From: Edaphochlamys debaryana
Taxonomy: Eukaryota; Chlorophyta; Chlorophyceae; Chlamydomonadales
Assembly: GCA_016858145.1 (NCBI GenBank)
Contig: JAEHOE010000159.1
Span: forward strand, 186,001 to 250,000
Length of the DNA: 64,000 bases
Reading direction: 5' to 3'
The position numbers and the translations under genes are program-made. Under the pieces are notes generated by a model. The model was not told where the DNA came from. It saw only the letters and a list, made by a program, of their open reading frames with translations, and made no database searches. How positions within the stretch are numbered: the first letter of the stretch is position 1; each line of letters starts with the position of its first letter. This document shows positions 1-10,993 of this stretch, piece after piece.

Positions 1-76
1 CAGCCCTTACGCCCTCCTGCCCGCCGACGCCTCCCCATCTTCCCTTTCCCCCCCCCTCCCTCCCCTTCCCCTGCAG

Positions 77-1836
77 TACTACATCCGGCGCGTGCGCTGC
101 AACAAGGACGACCCCCTCACGCGCTTCATGGCAGGTGGGTGGAGCAGGGGGGGGGGGGCGGGGAGGGGCTCGACCGGCAGGGGGGCGGGACAGAGGGCTG
201 GGCTTGGGCTGGCTGGGTACCGCATGGCTTCGTGGCGGGTGGGTGGACGGGACTGGACGGAGGGGATTTGCAGCGGAACGCAGGCCTTCCTGCCAAACCA
301 CCGTTGCTCGCACACCGAACTTCCTCGAACGCCTCCCCTCCCCCCCACACACACACCCTCCCCCCCCCAGACAACGGCGTGCCGGTGGAGGACTGCGTGA
401 TGCGCCCCGGGGCCACCGCCATCTTCTCATTCCCCATCAAGAGCCCCGAGGGTGGGCGGCGAGGGGGGCGGCTGGGCGGAGAGGCTGGGCGGAGAGGCTG
501 GTGCGGTAGGGCGTGTGTGCCCCGCGGGCGGTCGTCTTCAAGCAACGTTCACCACCCCGCGAGCCCCACGCGTGACGACGTGTCAGTCTGCTGGCCCCTC
601 CCCCTACCCAAACCCCCTTCACCTCCCACACCCCTCCCCCCCACCCCTCCTACCCCCCCACCCCCCCCAGGCGCCGTCACGCGCGACGACGTGTCCGCCC
701 TGCAGCAGCTGGAGCTGTGCCTGGCCTACCAGCGCCACTGGTGCGAGCACAAGCCGTCCATCACGGTGGGTGCTGGAGGGAATGTGGGGAGGGGGGAGGG
801 GGGAGGCTTCGGGGGGTGAGGGAAGATCAGATAACTGAGGTGGGGTTATTTTTGCGGGGGTGAAGGGGAAGGACTACTAGTCCACAATCCGCGACCTCAG
901 TCTCAACGCCCTCCACCCCCGCCCCCCCAGGTGACGGTGCGCGAGGACGAGTGGATGGACGTGGGCGCCTGGGTGTACCGCCACTTCGGGGAGCTCAGCG
1001 GTGAGGGGAGGAGAATGGGGAAAGGGGGGAGGATAGAGGTAACGGATGTGGGGGGAGGGGGGGGGAGCCTGGAGGCTGGGGCCATGTGCAGGATGCTTGG
1101 GGCGGATGGGGGTGGGGGAGAGGGGGCAGGGCTGGACGTCTGAGACCATGTGGGCCGGGATCGTGGGCCAGGATCGTGGGCCGGGATTGTGAGGGTGTCT
1201 CGCGGTGTGCTGGTGTGCTCCGGCAGGCGTGTCCTTCCTGCCGTACGACTGCGGCTCGTACAAGCAGATGCCGTACGAGAAGGTGGGTACCGGACGGACG
1301 AAGGGGAGTTGACGAGGCTGATGAGTCCACAGCCAGCTCTGCCTTTTGGCCATCAACTTGGCACACATACACACACGCCCTCGCTTCCGCCCACTTCCCC
1401 TCCTCCTCCACCGCATCTTTGCTTCCGCTCACCTCCGCAACCTCCCCTTCCTGCCCCCCCCCCCCCATGCCCCCCCTGCAGGTGGACCGGGCCGCCTACG
1501 AGGCCCTACTGGACCGCATGCCCCCCGCCCTCGCCTGGGCGCAGCTGAGGGAGCTGGAGCGGGGCCAAGGTGGGCAGCCAGGGGGGAGGGGCGGGAGAAC
1601 GCTTGATTTCGCCCCTCGTTCCACCATCGCCGTTCGGGCAGTCCTACGCTGCCCGCGCCTCGCGCTTTCTCTCGGACCTTTACTCCCCTTTCACCGCTCC
1701 TCACCTCAACCTCCTTCCTCCCTCCTAACCCCAACCCATCCCAACTCCCTCCCTACCCCCGCCAGGCGTGGACGAGAAGATGGAGTCGGAGCTGGCCTGC
1801 ACCGCGGGGGGCTGCGAGCAGGTGGACATTGCGTGA
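77..1836 (+). CDS. Class II (adenosylcobalamin-dependent) ribonucleoside-triphosphate reductase, 3' part
   Basis: Seven in-phase exons can be joined: 77-134, 371-451, 671-765, 931-1000, 1227-1282, 1482-1569 and 1766-1836 (stop TGA). The 5' end lies outside the window. The peptide contains FSFPIKSPEG, LELCLAYQRHWCEHKPS, VREDEWMDVGAWVY, SFLPYDCGSYKQMPYEK and a C-terminal ELACTAGGCEQVDIA. These match the C-terminal third of monomeric RTPR (Lactobacillus/Euglena type, NrdJ-like), which makes deoxynucleotides using a B12-derived radical. The final C-x4-C pair is the place of the redox-active cysteines that re-reduce the active site in that family. All introns are GT-AG with C-rich acceptors. No TGTAA occurs before about 2663, implying a long 3'UTR or a variant signal. 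Family assignment is strong; whether the enzyme is active cannot be judged because the radical-site region is missing. Confidence 0.88.
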
Positions 1837-3937
1837 GGGGGCCGAGTGTGTTTGGGGGGGAGAAGCCAGGGGGGGTATTGGATAGGGACGAGGGTGCTTG
1901 AGGGAACAAGGGGAAGGACGCAAGTGGGCAGGGCGCCGGAGCATGACATGTGTGTTTGGGGGAGCAGGCGAGGAGAAATTTGGGGACAAGACTAGCGCTT
2001 TTAGGTGCCTGGGCCATTGCTCAGTGCGCTGAATGGAGTGGGGCCGGTTTCCTGGCCGGTGGACGGCGGAGACATGTGTCTGTGCGAGGCGGGCAGCAGG
2101 GGTGTGCGGGAGCATAGCTGTGGGCCGCAGAGGTGCCGGTATAGCTAGCTGTTTGTGGTGTTCGCATTGTTGTACCTGTACGTGTGTGCGGCGAGTCGGT
2201 TGTCGTGTGACCCTGTGACTATATGTGTCCGAAGATGTGCTGTGTGTTACGAAGAAATTCAGGCGCCGCTGCATTCTTGAGCGAGGCCCGCCCTTGCTCC
2301 CCAAGCATACCCATGGCTGTTTCGCTCTTGTCGAATAAGCGCGGCCAAGGGGGCATGCGCACGCTGTCTGCATTTACCGAGTTGCTCCCAAGGACCTGCA
2401 TATCTTCTGGCCTTCTAGGGCCCTAGGCAAATTGCCTGCGTGTTGGGGCCTGTGCCTGTGCGGTATGCGGTGCCCGCGGCTCTGCGCTGTCGAGCGCAAG
2501 TATTCATCCTGTTGCGCAATACCAAGCGTGCCGGACTGCCGGTACCTCCCTATGTAGAGGTGGTTCCCCTCTGTCGGACTGAGGGATCTCATGGTGGGGG
2601 GCGGGCCTGCTCCAATGCATGGTGCCCGGGAGGGTGCCAATGTCCCAGATCAAGATCTCATCTGTAATCCTTGGGAGCCCTTAACCCGTTCTCTGGACCC
2701 ACGCACTCCTTGCCCATACCAAAAGGGGGCATTGCGCGGGGTACGCTATCATTCCAAAAGGAGGCACGGCATGGGGTACACTATCATCATTCCTACCCTA
2801 CCCCCTGTTCGAGCATCACCTGGGTCTGGAGAGTCAACTGGCCGAGCTCCACACAAGGAGCCGTCGGCCCCTGGCCGGCCAATACCTGACCATCCCTACC
2901 TGGGCGCTGGAGATGAGTATCCCTCCGATTCTGGGACGATTCGGACGCTACCCCTGTGAACAGGGGCCCAAGCCGCATCTGCTGGGCGGGCCCCTCCCTT
3001 GGCCAACAGCCCCACCGCCCCGCACAACAGCCCGGGGCTCCGCCACCAATAACAACACGTCAACCCGCAAGTTAAGGGACCCCGTTCTGGCGTTGTTGGT
3101 CGCCTACGCTTCAGGCCCCCTGGCCCAGCTGCATGTAACCCCAGCATTGTCGTGGCAGGGGGGGGGTAGGAATGATGTAGAAGTACCCCATGGAGCTTGG
3201 CCACAGGAGCCTGAATCCGCTTTCAAAATTAAAATCGAGGTTGTTATTGCAAAGATCCAGGCCCGCAAAGTTCAGGGTGGGTGGGTGGGGCGGGGGGTCC
3301 GGGAACTTTCGTCAAGGGGGGCCCAGGAACTTTCGTCACGGCGGGCAGGACCCCTTCCGTCGGCTCCTGCGCTCTTCCAAGGGTTCAAAAGGCGTCGATT
3401 GACAAGGTCTGAACTCTGGGTATGCCTGAGCATCACGTTCAGTGATCGGGAGGTGGGTCCCGGGCATGACCTGACATGTCGGCAAGCCAGCGTTGCAGAA
3501 CACGTGGGGGGCCATCCCCACCACCTCCTGTTGTGTGACACACAGCCACTTTGTCACACAAGCAGTCAGAAGCAGTAAGCGCTACGGTGGTAGGTTCGGC
3601 AGGAACCTCTTTGTGGGTCGATGGACGCGTCCATGGTCATGGACAGACGGCTTGCAACGCATTAGCACACGTGAAGTGCAGTCCGAAGATGCAGAAATGA
3701 AAGAAGTTGCCGTACGTTTCTCGCATGTGCAGTGCTGCCGTACGCCGTACGGCATGGGTGGGTGGGTGGGTCAGGGGGGCCAGAAACTTTTGCGGCATGG
3801 GGTGCAAAACTTTTGTCCCTACCCCCCCCCTGGTCGTGGCCCTTTTTGGGCTGAGCCCCGCCTGAGAGGGGGTCAGTTGGAGAGGGTCTTACAGGCGGCT
3901 GCCCATAATTGCTCTCTACCGGAGGGTGGGCATCCCC
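1837..3937. other. 3'UTR and gene-free stretch
   Basis: No convincing coding exon was seen. A TGTAA poly(A)-type signal for the upstream reductase is at 2663-2667. Around 3278-3345 and 3749-3820 two related G-rich stretches occur (GGTGGGTGGG followed by AACTTTCGTC or AACTTTTG motifs), suggesting a small dispersed repeat. Confidence 0.5.
2663..2667 (+). terminator. Candidate TGTAA poly(A) signal
   Basis: First TGTAA downstream of the reductase stop codon at 1836. TGTAA is the usual volvocine near-upstream polyadenylation signal. The distance of about 830 nt is long but within the range of algal 3'UTRs. Confidence 0.35.
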
Positions 3938-3970
3938 GGTTGGATTGGAAAGTGCCCTGGGCACGCGGAC

Positions 3971-4110
3971 GGATTGGGATTGGGCAACCTGGATTGGAAA
4001 CCGTGGTCGGGGATTGAAGCGGCCACCCTTGGATTGGGATTGACGACAGCGGATTGGAAAGCCCAACCTTGGATTGAAGTAGCCAACTGTGGATTGAAGG
4101 CCCCCGCGCT
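3971..4110. repeat. 20-bp phased GGATTG array, cluster 1
   Basis: The hexamer GGATTG starts at 3971, 3991, 4011, 4031, 4051, 4071 and 4091, an exact 20-bp step, with one outlying copy at 3942. Only the first 6-9 bases of each unit are conserved; the remaining 11 or so differ. Three unit types recur in order: GGATTGGGATTG, GGATTGGAAA, GGATTGAAG. It is therefore not an ordinary homogenised minisatellite. Confidence 0.85.
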
Positions 4111-5594
4111 GGGTTTGGCAGGGGTGAAACCCAACGACACGCCTTCCACACCCGCGCTTACACTCAGCCTCAGCCGTACCCCGCCCTCGCCCTCGCCCCC
4201 TCGCCCCCTAGCCCCCCGGTTCGTGTCGCGGTACGTGTCGCCGGCGGTCGGCGTGTCGTCGGCAAAGTCGCGATGAACGCTCCAGAAAACAATACTGGGA
4301 AACCAGAGTCGCCCTCAATACATTGCGCAGCCTAGTGCGTGGTCTTGCGTCCTCGCTGGAGACATGCCCGTGGAATGAAAGGTCGTCGCGGACGGCCCGA
4401 GAGCGTGGACAGGAGCTCAAGAGCATGTGCTGTAGCAAAAGCGTGCTGCGCCGGTCCGCCTTGCCTCCCAGCGACAAAAAGGACGCAGTGGAGCCAATGG
4501 CGCCACTGCTCCCCTAGGCCCTTTCGCGCCAGAGCCATGCCCTGCGGTTCGGGTCTCGCACTATCTGTAGCCTGGGATCAATGCCAGTCCGGTAGCTGTG
4601 CTCGAGGAGACTTTGAACTCCACGATGCGACTCGCGAACTTGCAAACTGCCAGCAACTAGTAGGGATATCATTGAGAGTTAGGGCCACTGCGAGTCCAGG
4701 CAATTCAAGTTGTCGGCTTGCCGGCTTGCCAGTACGTCGCGGAGACGGGGTACGTGCCATCACTAGCGGCCGCTCCTGGCGGTCCGAAGGGCGTGCCCCC
4801 CAGAGAAGAATGGAGAGTGAAATGTAGTGTCTACGTTGCTGGCACCCGGCGAGGCGGGGGTTTCGACTTGGCGGAGAGCGCCTCAGAGCGCCTCAGAGCG
4901 CCGAGTCGAGGCGGGGGCCCGCAACCCGGCACGCGTACACGGTACCTGTCTCACACCTGATGGCAGTGAGCCACATGTTGGCGATCGACTTTACATAGTT
5001 AGATACAACTTGGCGCGACTAACAGTGTACAGCCGGATGCTGAAGCTCGGAGTGTCGAGGGCGGTGTCCATCGTCGACGCCGTTCTCGCGCGACGCTGCA
5101 CGCTGCTGTGCTTGGCCGACACCATGGTGTGAAACTTGAAGCCATGAATGGTGATGCGTTGTCGACGCGGCGAAAGGAGCATGCTTAGGCCCGTGGTCGT
5201 TCAGCTCGGCGAGATTTGGCCCCCAGCACAAATTAGAGTATTTGCTGTGCTCCCCTATCCCTCCAATGCAAGTTATAAAGCCAGTCGCGGTTTCAGATAT
5301 CGAGCCGAGGAGCGTTCTCTTGCGACGCTGCTCGCGACGCGTACGCACCAGCACCAGCAAACGTATGTCCACGTCTTATAATGCATGGACGGCAAGCCGT
5401 TAGCGTAAAAAGGGGGTGGGTGAGTGTGAGGGTATCGATGCGTATAGCGGCCCCGCGAAGGGGGCACGCCAACACCCCAGCGGCCCCCCCGACCCGGTGC
5501 TAAGCGCGGGAAATAGGGTTTAGAGAGACCTACAACGCAGAGCATGCTCAACGATAACTGATCACAGGTCACGAGGAGTGGGATAGCTTGGTGG
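4111..5594. other. Gene-free stretch between the two phased arrays
   Basis: I see no supported exon, RNA gene or transposon end. Short open frames on both strands have no recognisable domain. A direct GCGCCTCAGA repeat lies near 4878-4900. Confidence 0.4.
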
Positions 5595-5802
5595 GGATTG
5601 GCGGTGGATTGGGATTGGCTAGGGGGGATTGGACTGGGCGACCGGGGATTGGGGGGGGCCGCCCTGGATTGGGATTGGACACGTCGGATTGGAAACCCGC
5701 GACCCGGATTGGTAACCCCCAACGTGAATTAGGATTGCTCCCCGACCCCCCTGGGATTGCCCACACGCTATCCACCCCGTGCCCAGCGGATTTGTGGATT
5801 GG
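5595..5802. repeat. 20-bp phased GGATTG array, cluster 2
   Basis: GGATT cores start at 5606, 5626, 5646, 5666, 5686 and 5706, with a degenerate GAATT at 5726: the same exact 20-bp step as the array 1.5 kb upstream. Units beginning GGATTGGGATTGG occur at 5606 and 5666, as in cluster 1. Looser copies are at 5595, 5754 and 5796. The sequence between cores is not conserved between units or clusters. Confidence 0.8.
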
Positions 5803-7788
5803 CCGACCATGCCCACCCTCCATCTCTACGCTTTCAAGCCTTCTCGCTGACATGTCCTGCCTCCATCGCTACTTCCCCCTTCCTCCCCCCCAGCTGGTCG
5901 TCCGCCTGGCAGGACCCCGAGGCCGGCAACGCGCTGGGCCGCGCCCTGCACCCCGTGTCGGCGTGCGTGCCTGCGTGCGATTCATGCCTAGCCCGCGATG
6001 CCACAAGCTTTAGTTTCCTTATCCCTATCGCTTGTGATTAAGAGCAGGGAAAGTTATCGACCCTACGCGAACTCAACATGTTGGCAAGGCAGTCGCACCA
6101 GCTCGCACCCATAGCCCAAAGAGCAATTCGGACATTCGTTTAGATAGATATCTAACATTTTGAAGCTAACTCCCGTGCGTTGCGTGCCGCCCTCCGGTAG
6201 TTTCGACAAAGTTTGGGCACGGCTGTTGCGAGGATGGCTGTGGTGCCGACTTCGGTCAAACCTCGCCGACCAAGCCCGGACCGAGCGCGATGTTGCTATC
6301 TTACCTCCTGCAACTCAGATCCTTCGAGGAGGAAGTACGGGCAACACTTTGTCGCCAGTCGGCGTGGAAATGTGTTTCGCCCCGCGTCCATCCTCGGCCC
6401 CCTGTCCCCCCGAAGCTTCGCGCGGAGCGCGCCACACGGTCCCGCGCTTTGCACCGTGCCTGCACGCATATACCGCTGCCCAGACAATCTAGGGCTCAGC
6501 CCTTTTTCCAGCTTCGAGGAAGCTGACACCCATCATGTCACTCCTCCAATCCCGGCCTCAACTGTCAGCTCCCCCCTTGCTGGCCCTACCCTTCACTTGG
6601 CGGCGGCAGGCTCTGCTGCCCCCACAGATTTGTGCTTGCAGATTGCGGTTGCAAGGACCTGCATCCAAGGATCATGTAGCCCTGCATTCACCGCTCCAGC
6701 CCTGCAAGCACCGCTCCGGCCCAGGGCCCTGGGCCGCCGACCCTGCCCTCACTCGGCCCGGAGCGATGAAGACCCACGAGACTGCCATTTTGCAGTCGAG
6801 GTGGATGCCCCCGCTCCACAAGCAGTCTTGTCGTAGTGCGCAGCACGGGAGATTCCGGTCACCCATCGTCTAGCCTAGGAAGCCTTCAACTGCGGGAGGG
6901 CCCCGGGGGACTTTGACTGCGTCTTTGCTGCCATCTGCGTGCCACTAGTCCAGTCGGACAACAGCCGGGTAGGGACGAGGATCAGCCAAAGCCAGGCGAC
7001 ACGTACTGCTGCCCCGCTCCCCAAGCCAACAGCTGAGAGCCCTCAGCATCACAAGGGGTAACAACAGCGGGACGGGATACGGATGGGCACATATCGAGAG
7101 CCTTACATTTTGCCAACCCGGACTGACTTTCTGTCCGGGCCTTGCGTGCTCCCCGTCCCCCCTGAAGTATAGGACCTTCGCCAAACCTCTTCGTCTACGT
7201 CTCGCCTCTTGTAACCGCGAGCCTGCCAGCATTGCTCTAGCATGGATCGATCCAGATGGAGCTACCACGTGTCGTCACACCAACACCGCAATGCGCTAAT
7301 GCCGGTGTACGGCGCGGTTGCCCCAGCCCTGCACCAAGCCCTGCCACCATCACCAGCGAGCGCTCCAACAAACTGAATCAAACCGTGCTGCCTCTACACC
7401 TCTTAGCATCAACAAACTAGGGATTAATCTGCTATTACTGTGTTGCATCTTGTGTTCTCTTCTCACGACTCATCGACACGAATGCCAACCTGGATACAAT
7501 ACGAAGGCATCCCCTGCTCTACCGTACTGGACACGATAAGGATGAGGTACAGATTCTTCACCACGCCAAGCGCTGCTCACGTCATCAATCATGTTCTACC
7601 GTTGGGTTGTTTGCGAGGACGGCAAGCGCCCATGTCAGACGAAGTTCAAAGCGGGAGCCGGGCCCAGGCCCGCCCGCGACCGTCAAGGTTTGGTCAAGAA
7701 GTCATGGAAAGGGTCTGATGCAGGCCCATATGTGACCCGTAGCCGCCACATCACGCGCGTACGGCACTGTCGTACATGTACCGTACGC
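5803..7788. other. Gene-poor region with a possible exon relic
   Basis: At 5892-5968 a C-rich tract ending in CAG precedes an open, coding-like stretch (reads SWSSAWQDPEAGNALGRALH) that peters out. It could be an orphan exon or gene fragment. The rest shows no supported gene; part is probably the 3'UTR of the minus-strand CURT1 gene, with a minus-strand TGTAA at 7103-7107. Confidence 0.3.
7103..7107 (-). terminator. Candidate TGTAA poly(A) signal for the CURT1-like gene
   Basis: TTACA on the plus strand, about 680 nt beyond the minus-strand stop at 7789; it is the first such signal found downstream. Confidence 0.35.
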
Positions 7789-9630
7789 TTACTTGCTGCC
7801 GGTGACCTTGTCCAGGAAGCCCGACACGGTAGTCTTGACGTTGTCGCTGCGGGCGGGCAGGAGGGGGGGCAGGGGGCGAGGCGAGGTTTGAGTCAGGGAC
7901 TGGCGGCAGAGCTCAGGCCACAGCAGGCAATGCGGGCAGTCGCGCTGCTGCCACAACAGCTTGTTCCCTTTCCCCGGCACTCCCACGCCGTCGCGGCCTC
8001 CCTGCAGCATCCCTCCCCGCCACGCTAACCCGCTAACTCACGGCGTCTGCCCCCCCTCCCTCATTCCCCTCACCGCTCGTCCTCGTCGGTGGTGAGGCGG
8101 TAGGTCCAGTACAGGGTCACGGCCAGGCCCAGCAGCTGGGGGGGGGGGGATGGAGAGGGGGGAGTGGGGGGGGATCAAGGGGCGGACGGGCGAACTCAGT
8201 CGGGGGGCATGACTTGCTTCCTCCTGCACGGCCCCCTTGTTGCCGCCCAGATCCCACCGAAGCCCCGCGGCGGATACCCTGAGGGTAAAAGTACAGCTCG
8301 GGTCACCCCCACCACCACCCTGCCCACCTCGAGCAGGTCGGAGACAACCGGGATGCGGTCGACAACGTCAATGGTGGCTGGGGGAGACGGAGAGAGGGGG
8401 AGTGATGAGAACGTTGCGTGGAAGACAGGCCCAGACTTCCTACAACACGGAGGGGCCAAACGCGACACCCGCACCCGCCCTCAAACCGGTCCCCAAGCTC
8501 ACCACCGATGGCTGATGGCGCGGGGAGGGCAGACGGAGGACGGCACGGCCGTGCATGCGGGGGGAGAAAGCAAGGGGATAGTCAGGCTTGAGAGGACGCT
8601 AAACCCACAGTCCAACAGCCTGGCCCTCCGCTCTAGCCAATCAAGCAGGGCTGTCATTTCCGCCTCCCCTGCCCCCCTCATGCCGACCAACATGAAGCGC
8701 AGCGTCATGGCCTCACCGATCTGGGCCACGATGACGCCAATGATGATGGCGATGGCGGCGGGCTTCTCGCTGTCAGACGTGGCCTCCCACCGAGCCTGAT
8801 CGGGGGAGGAGGCGCAAGCGGGTGTTAAGAGGCGCAGGAGCATTAGGAACAGTTGGAACGGGTGTCGGAGGTAAGGGCTCTCACGACAGCTGTGGCTAGG
8901 CGTGTGCGAGCAGCAGTATGAAGGCGCGCATGGTTAGATGCCGCGAGTGCACGTCAGAGGGGGCAAGTGCTGCAGACAGGGGGCATGGGCGCGGGGTGGG
9001 CGGCTGAGGCAGGCCAAGAGGGAGCGGGCCTGAAGCAGGAGGGTGGGAGGAGCTTAAGCGTTACGCCGGCGAACGGCCTCACCTTGACCCAGGCGACGGC
9101 CTCGTTGGCGCTGGACTGCAGCTTGGCCATGGTCTCGTCGGCGGGGCCCGAGTTGGAGGGCGGGGCCGGCTCGGCGGAGGCGCGGACGACCACTGCGGGA
9201 GATGGATGGAAGCGGCAGGTGGGGGTCAGGTCATGTCGGAGTTTCAGCCTGAGCCCGGAACGAGTTGACTGCAACTTAAGATAATGAGCCGCGGGCACAG
9301 GGTCGCGCTGCAGGGCATTTGCCGTCAGCTCGGGCTCCAGCCCGCGCAAACGTGATCGACACCCGGACTGGAGCTACCGCTACGGTCTTACAGCCCGGTG
9401 CCCACCCCGACGACTGTATGTTTATGCCACTTACTCTTCCGGGCCGGCAGAGCGGGGCGAGCAGCGACCGAGCGCACGGGCCTGGGGAGCGCATGTCGGC
9501 GAGGCAGAAAGCTTAGCAGGCTCTGCGGGCACAGCTGAGTATGCCACCTGGACACGCAAGGCCGGCAGTTCTCAGGCGCTCACCGCTTGGCAATGGCCAG
9601 GGGAGCCAGCGACTTGACGGCGAGGGCCAT
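7789..9630 (-). CDS. CURT1/CAAD-domain thylakoid membrane protein
   Basis: Seven exons join in phase: 9630-9584, 9481-9435, 9192-9083, 8795-8717, 8377-8328, 8135-8074 and 7846-7789, giving 150 residues, close to the usual CURT1 length. The N-terminus (MALAVKSLAPLAIAKRPVRS, then VAARPALPARKMVVRASAE) is a typical algal chloroplast transit peptide with a VRA-type cleavage site. Next come a helix (residues about 45-68), hydrophobic segment AIAIIIGVIVAQIG, the linker TIDVVDRIPVVSDLLE and a second membrane segment LLGLAVTLYWTYR. This two-helix pattern with a DxxDxxPxxxxLLEL-like linker is the CAAD domain of CURT1, which oligomerises to bend thylakoid membranes at grana margins. A small soluble helix (VKTTVSGFLDKVTGSK) ends the protein. 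Exon 2 (47 nt) is required to keep phase between exons 1 and 3. Family call is good; the subfamily is not determined. Confidence 0.85.
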
Positions 9631-9737
9631 GTTGAGTGCGAACGCGAGAGCTAGCGCAGCGGCAGGGTATTGTGCGAGTGAGTGGAGGTCGCTATTGTGC
9701 TTGGGTCGACGCTGACAGCGGATGAAGAGCTCGCCAG

Positions 9738-9743
9738 TTTATA
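9738..9743 (-). promoter_or_regulatory. TATA box of the CURT1-like gene
   Basis: TATAAA on the minus strand, 108 nt upstream of the ATG at 9630. Initiation about 30 nt downstream would give a 5'UTR of roughly 75-80 nt. The position and exact consensus support it. Confidence 0.6.
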
Positions 9744-10537
9744 TGCGAGCCGGCCGCAGCTCCGATGCGCTTGCGCCCGCGCGAATTCAATTTCCCGGCG
9801 TTCTGTCCGCGTCGGCGCCGCGTGGCACTGTAGCACTTGAAACGCCGCGCTCTCTTGCGGCGCCTGGCACCTGCCTCTGTTGCTCGCGAGGCCCGGAACC
9901 AACTGCGAGCGTTTCGCGCTGTTGCGCGCTCGCGAAGACGCGACCCAGCGCATCCTGTCACGCTATGCTGTAAGGCAAGAGCGCCAGGGCTCTGACGTAT
10001 CCAGCTCTCTTGCGTTTGCGACCGGGGCAGTCGAGCAGCCGCGGTTGCGCGGAAGGTCTGCGGCCGCTGCGACAGCTGGCGCAGCTGGCGACTTGCCCGA
10101 AGCCGCCAAGCGGCGCCCGCACCAGAACCGTGGACGAAACGCTTGCTTACACACTCAGATTGATGCGATCTTGACCTCGCGGGACCATGAACGACTCTTG
10201 GCGTAAGATGGCCTGGCGCAGCCATGTGACGGGTCTTGTGCGTGTCACCCCGCTACCCCCTCCTGCCCGGGGCCTTTCTCCCCGAGGCCTGACCGTAGAC
10301 CCAAAGCAGTACGGCCGTCGTCGTGCTCGCCAGCTCTAGCATTGTGCAAGGACTTGAGGGATGAGCCGCCCCCACCCCTCGACACCCCAAGGAGCGGGTG
10401 GGACGTGGTGGGAGCGCTTGGCCCGTTGAGGCCCGTTAACGCCCCAGGTCCCAGCGGATGTCATCCCTCAGGAACCGAGGGCCCGCGGACCGGGGGCAGA
10501 TCAGCGCCAGCGGCCTTCCGGGTACTAACGTACCAGT
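9744..10537. other. Upstream/intergenic region of the CURT1-like gene
   Basis: No exon is supported. GCG-rich open frames on both strands are composition effects. Confidence 0.4.
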
Positions 10538-10985
10538 CAGTGTTGCTATCTTCCCTGGGATTAGCCGGCTGATCCGGCGACTAACTGGCCCAGACCGGCC
10601 CTATTAGTCGGCTGGCTGTGGCGACTAATCCGGCTCCACCGCCCTTATTAGTCGGCTGGGGGCGGGCCCGCGCCACACTTTTCCTGGACCAATGGCAGTA
10701 CCCCCTTGTATCCTGCTGCTGGCACAGGACTCCACCGTCCTTTACCTATGCCCTTGGTGCACAGCCCCCTCTGGCCCCCTCGCCCCTCCCATAACTGCGG
10801 TACCCATGAAGTTGGGCGGCGGCTAACCTGCCCAGGCGGCGCCTTTTAGTCGGCTCCTAGTGGCGACTAATCCGTGTGTGGGCCAGATTTAGTCGGCTGG
10901 CACGGCGGCTAATTCAAGAATTCCTCAAGATTAGCCGGCGCCGGCCGACTCCCCAGCCGAAAAACCGACTAAGATAGCAACACTG
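10538..10985. mobile_element. hAT-type MITE
   Basis: A 448-bp element bounded by perfect 15-bp terminal inverted repeats, CAGTGTTGCTATCTT at 10538-10552 and its reverse complement at 10971-10985. It is flanked by a perfect 8-bp target duplication GTACCAGT at 10530-10537 and 10986-10993. CAGTG termini plus an 8-bp duplication are the signature of the hAT superfamily. The interior has no coding capacity but holds many copies of TTAGTCGGCT and its complement-like CGACTAAT, i.e. subterminal-type repeats that a hAT transposase could bind. Intact termini and target duplication indicate a recent insertion. Confidence 0.92.
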
Positions 10986-10993
10986 GTACCAGT

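Noticed and set aside
6160..6873. Several overlapping plus-strand open frames of about 100-200 codons
   Set aside because: No domain, no splice-consistent continuation and no promoter or poly(A) signal; composition-driven openness.
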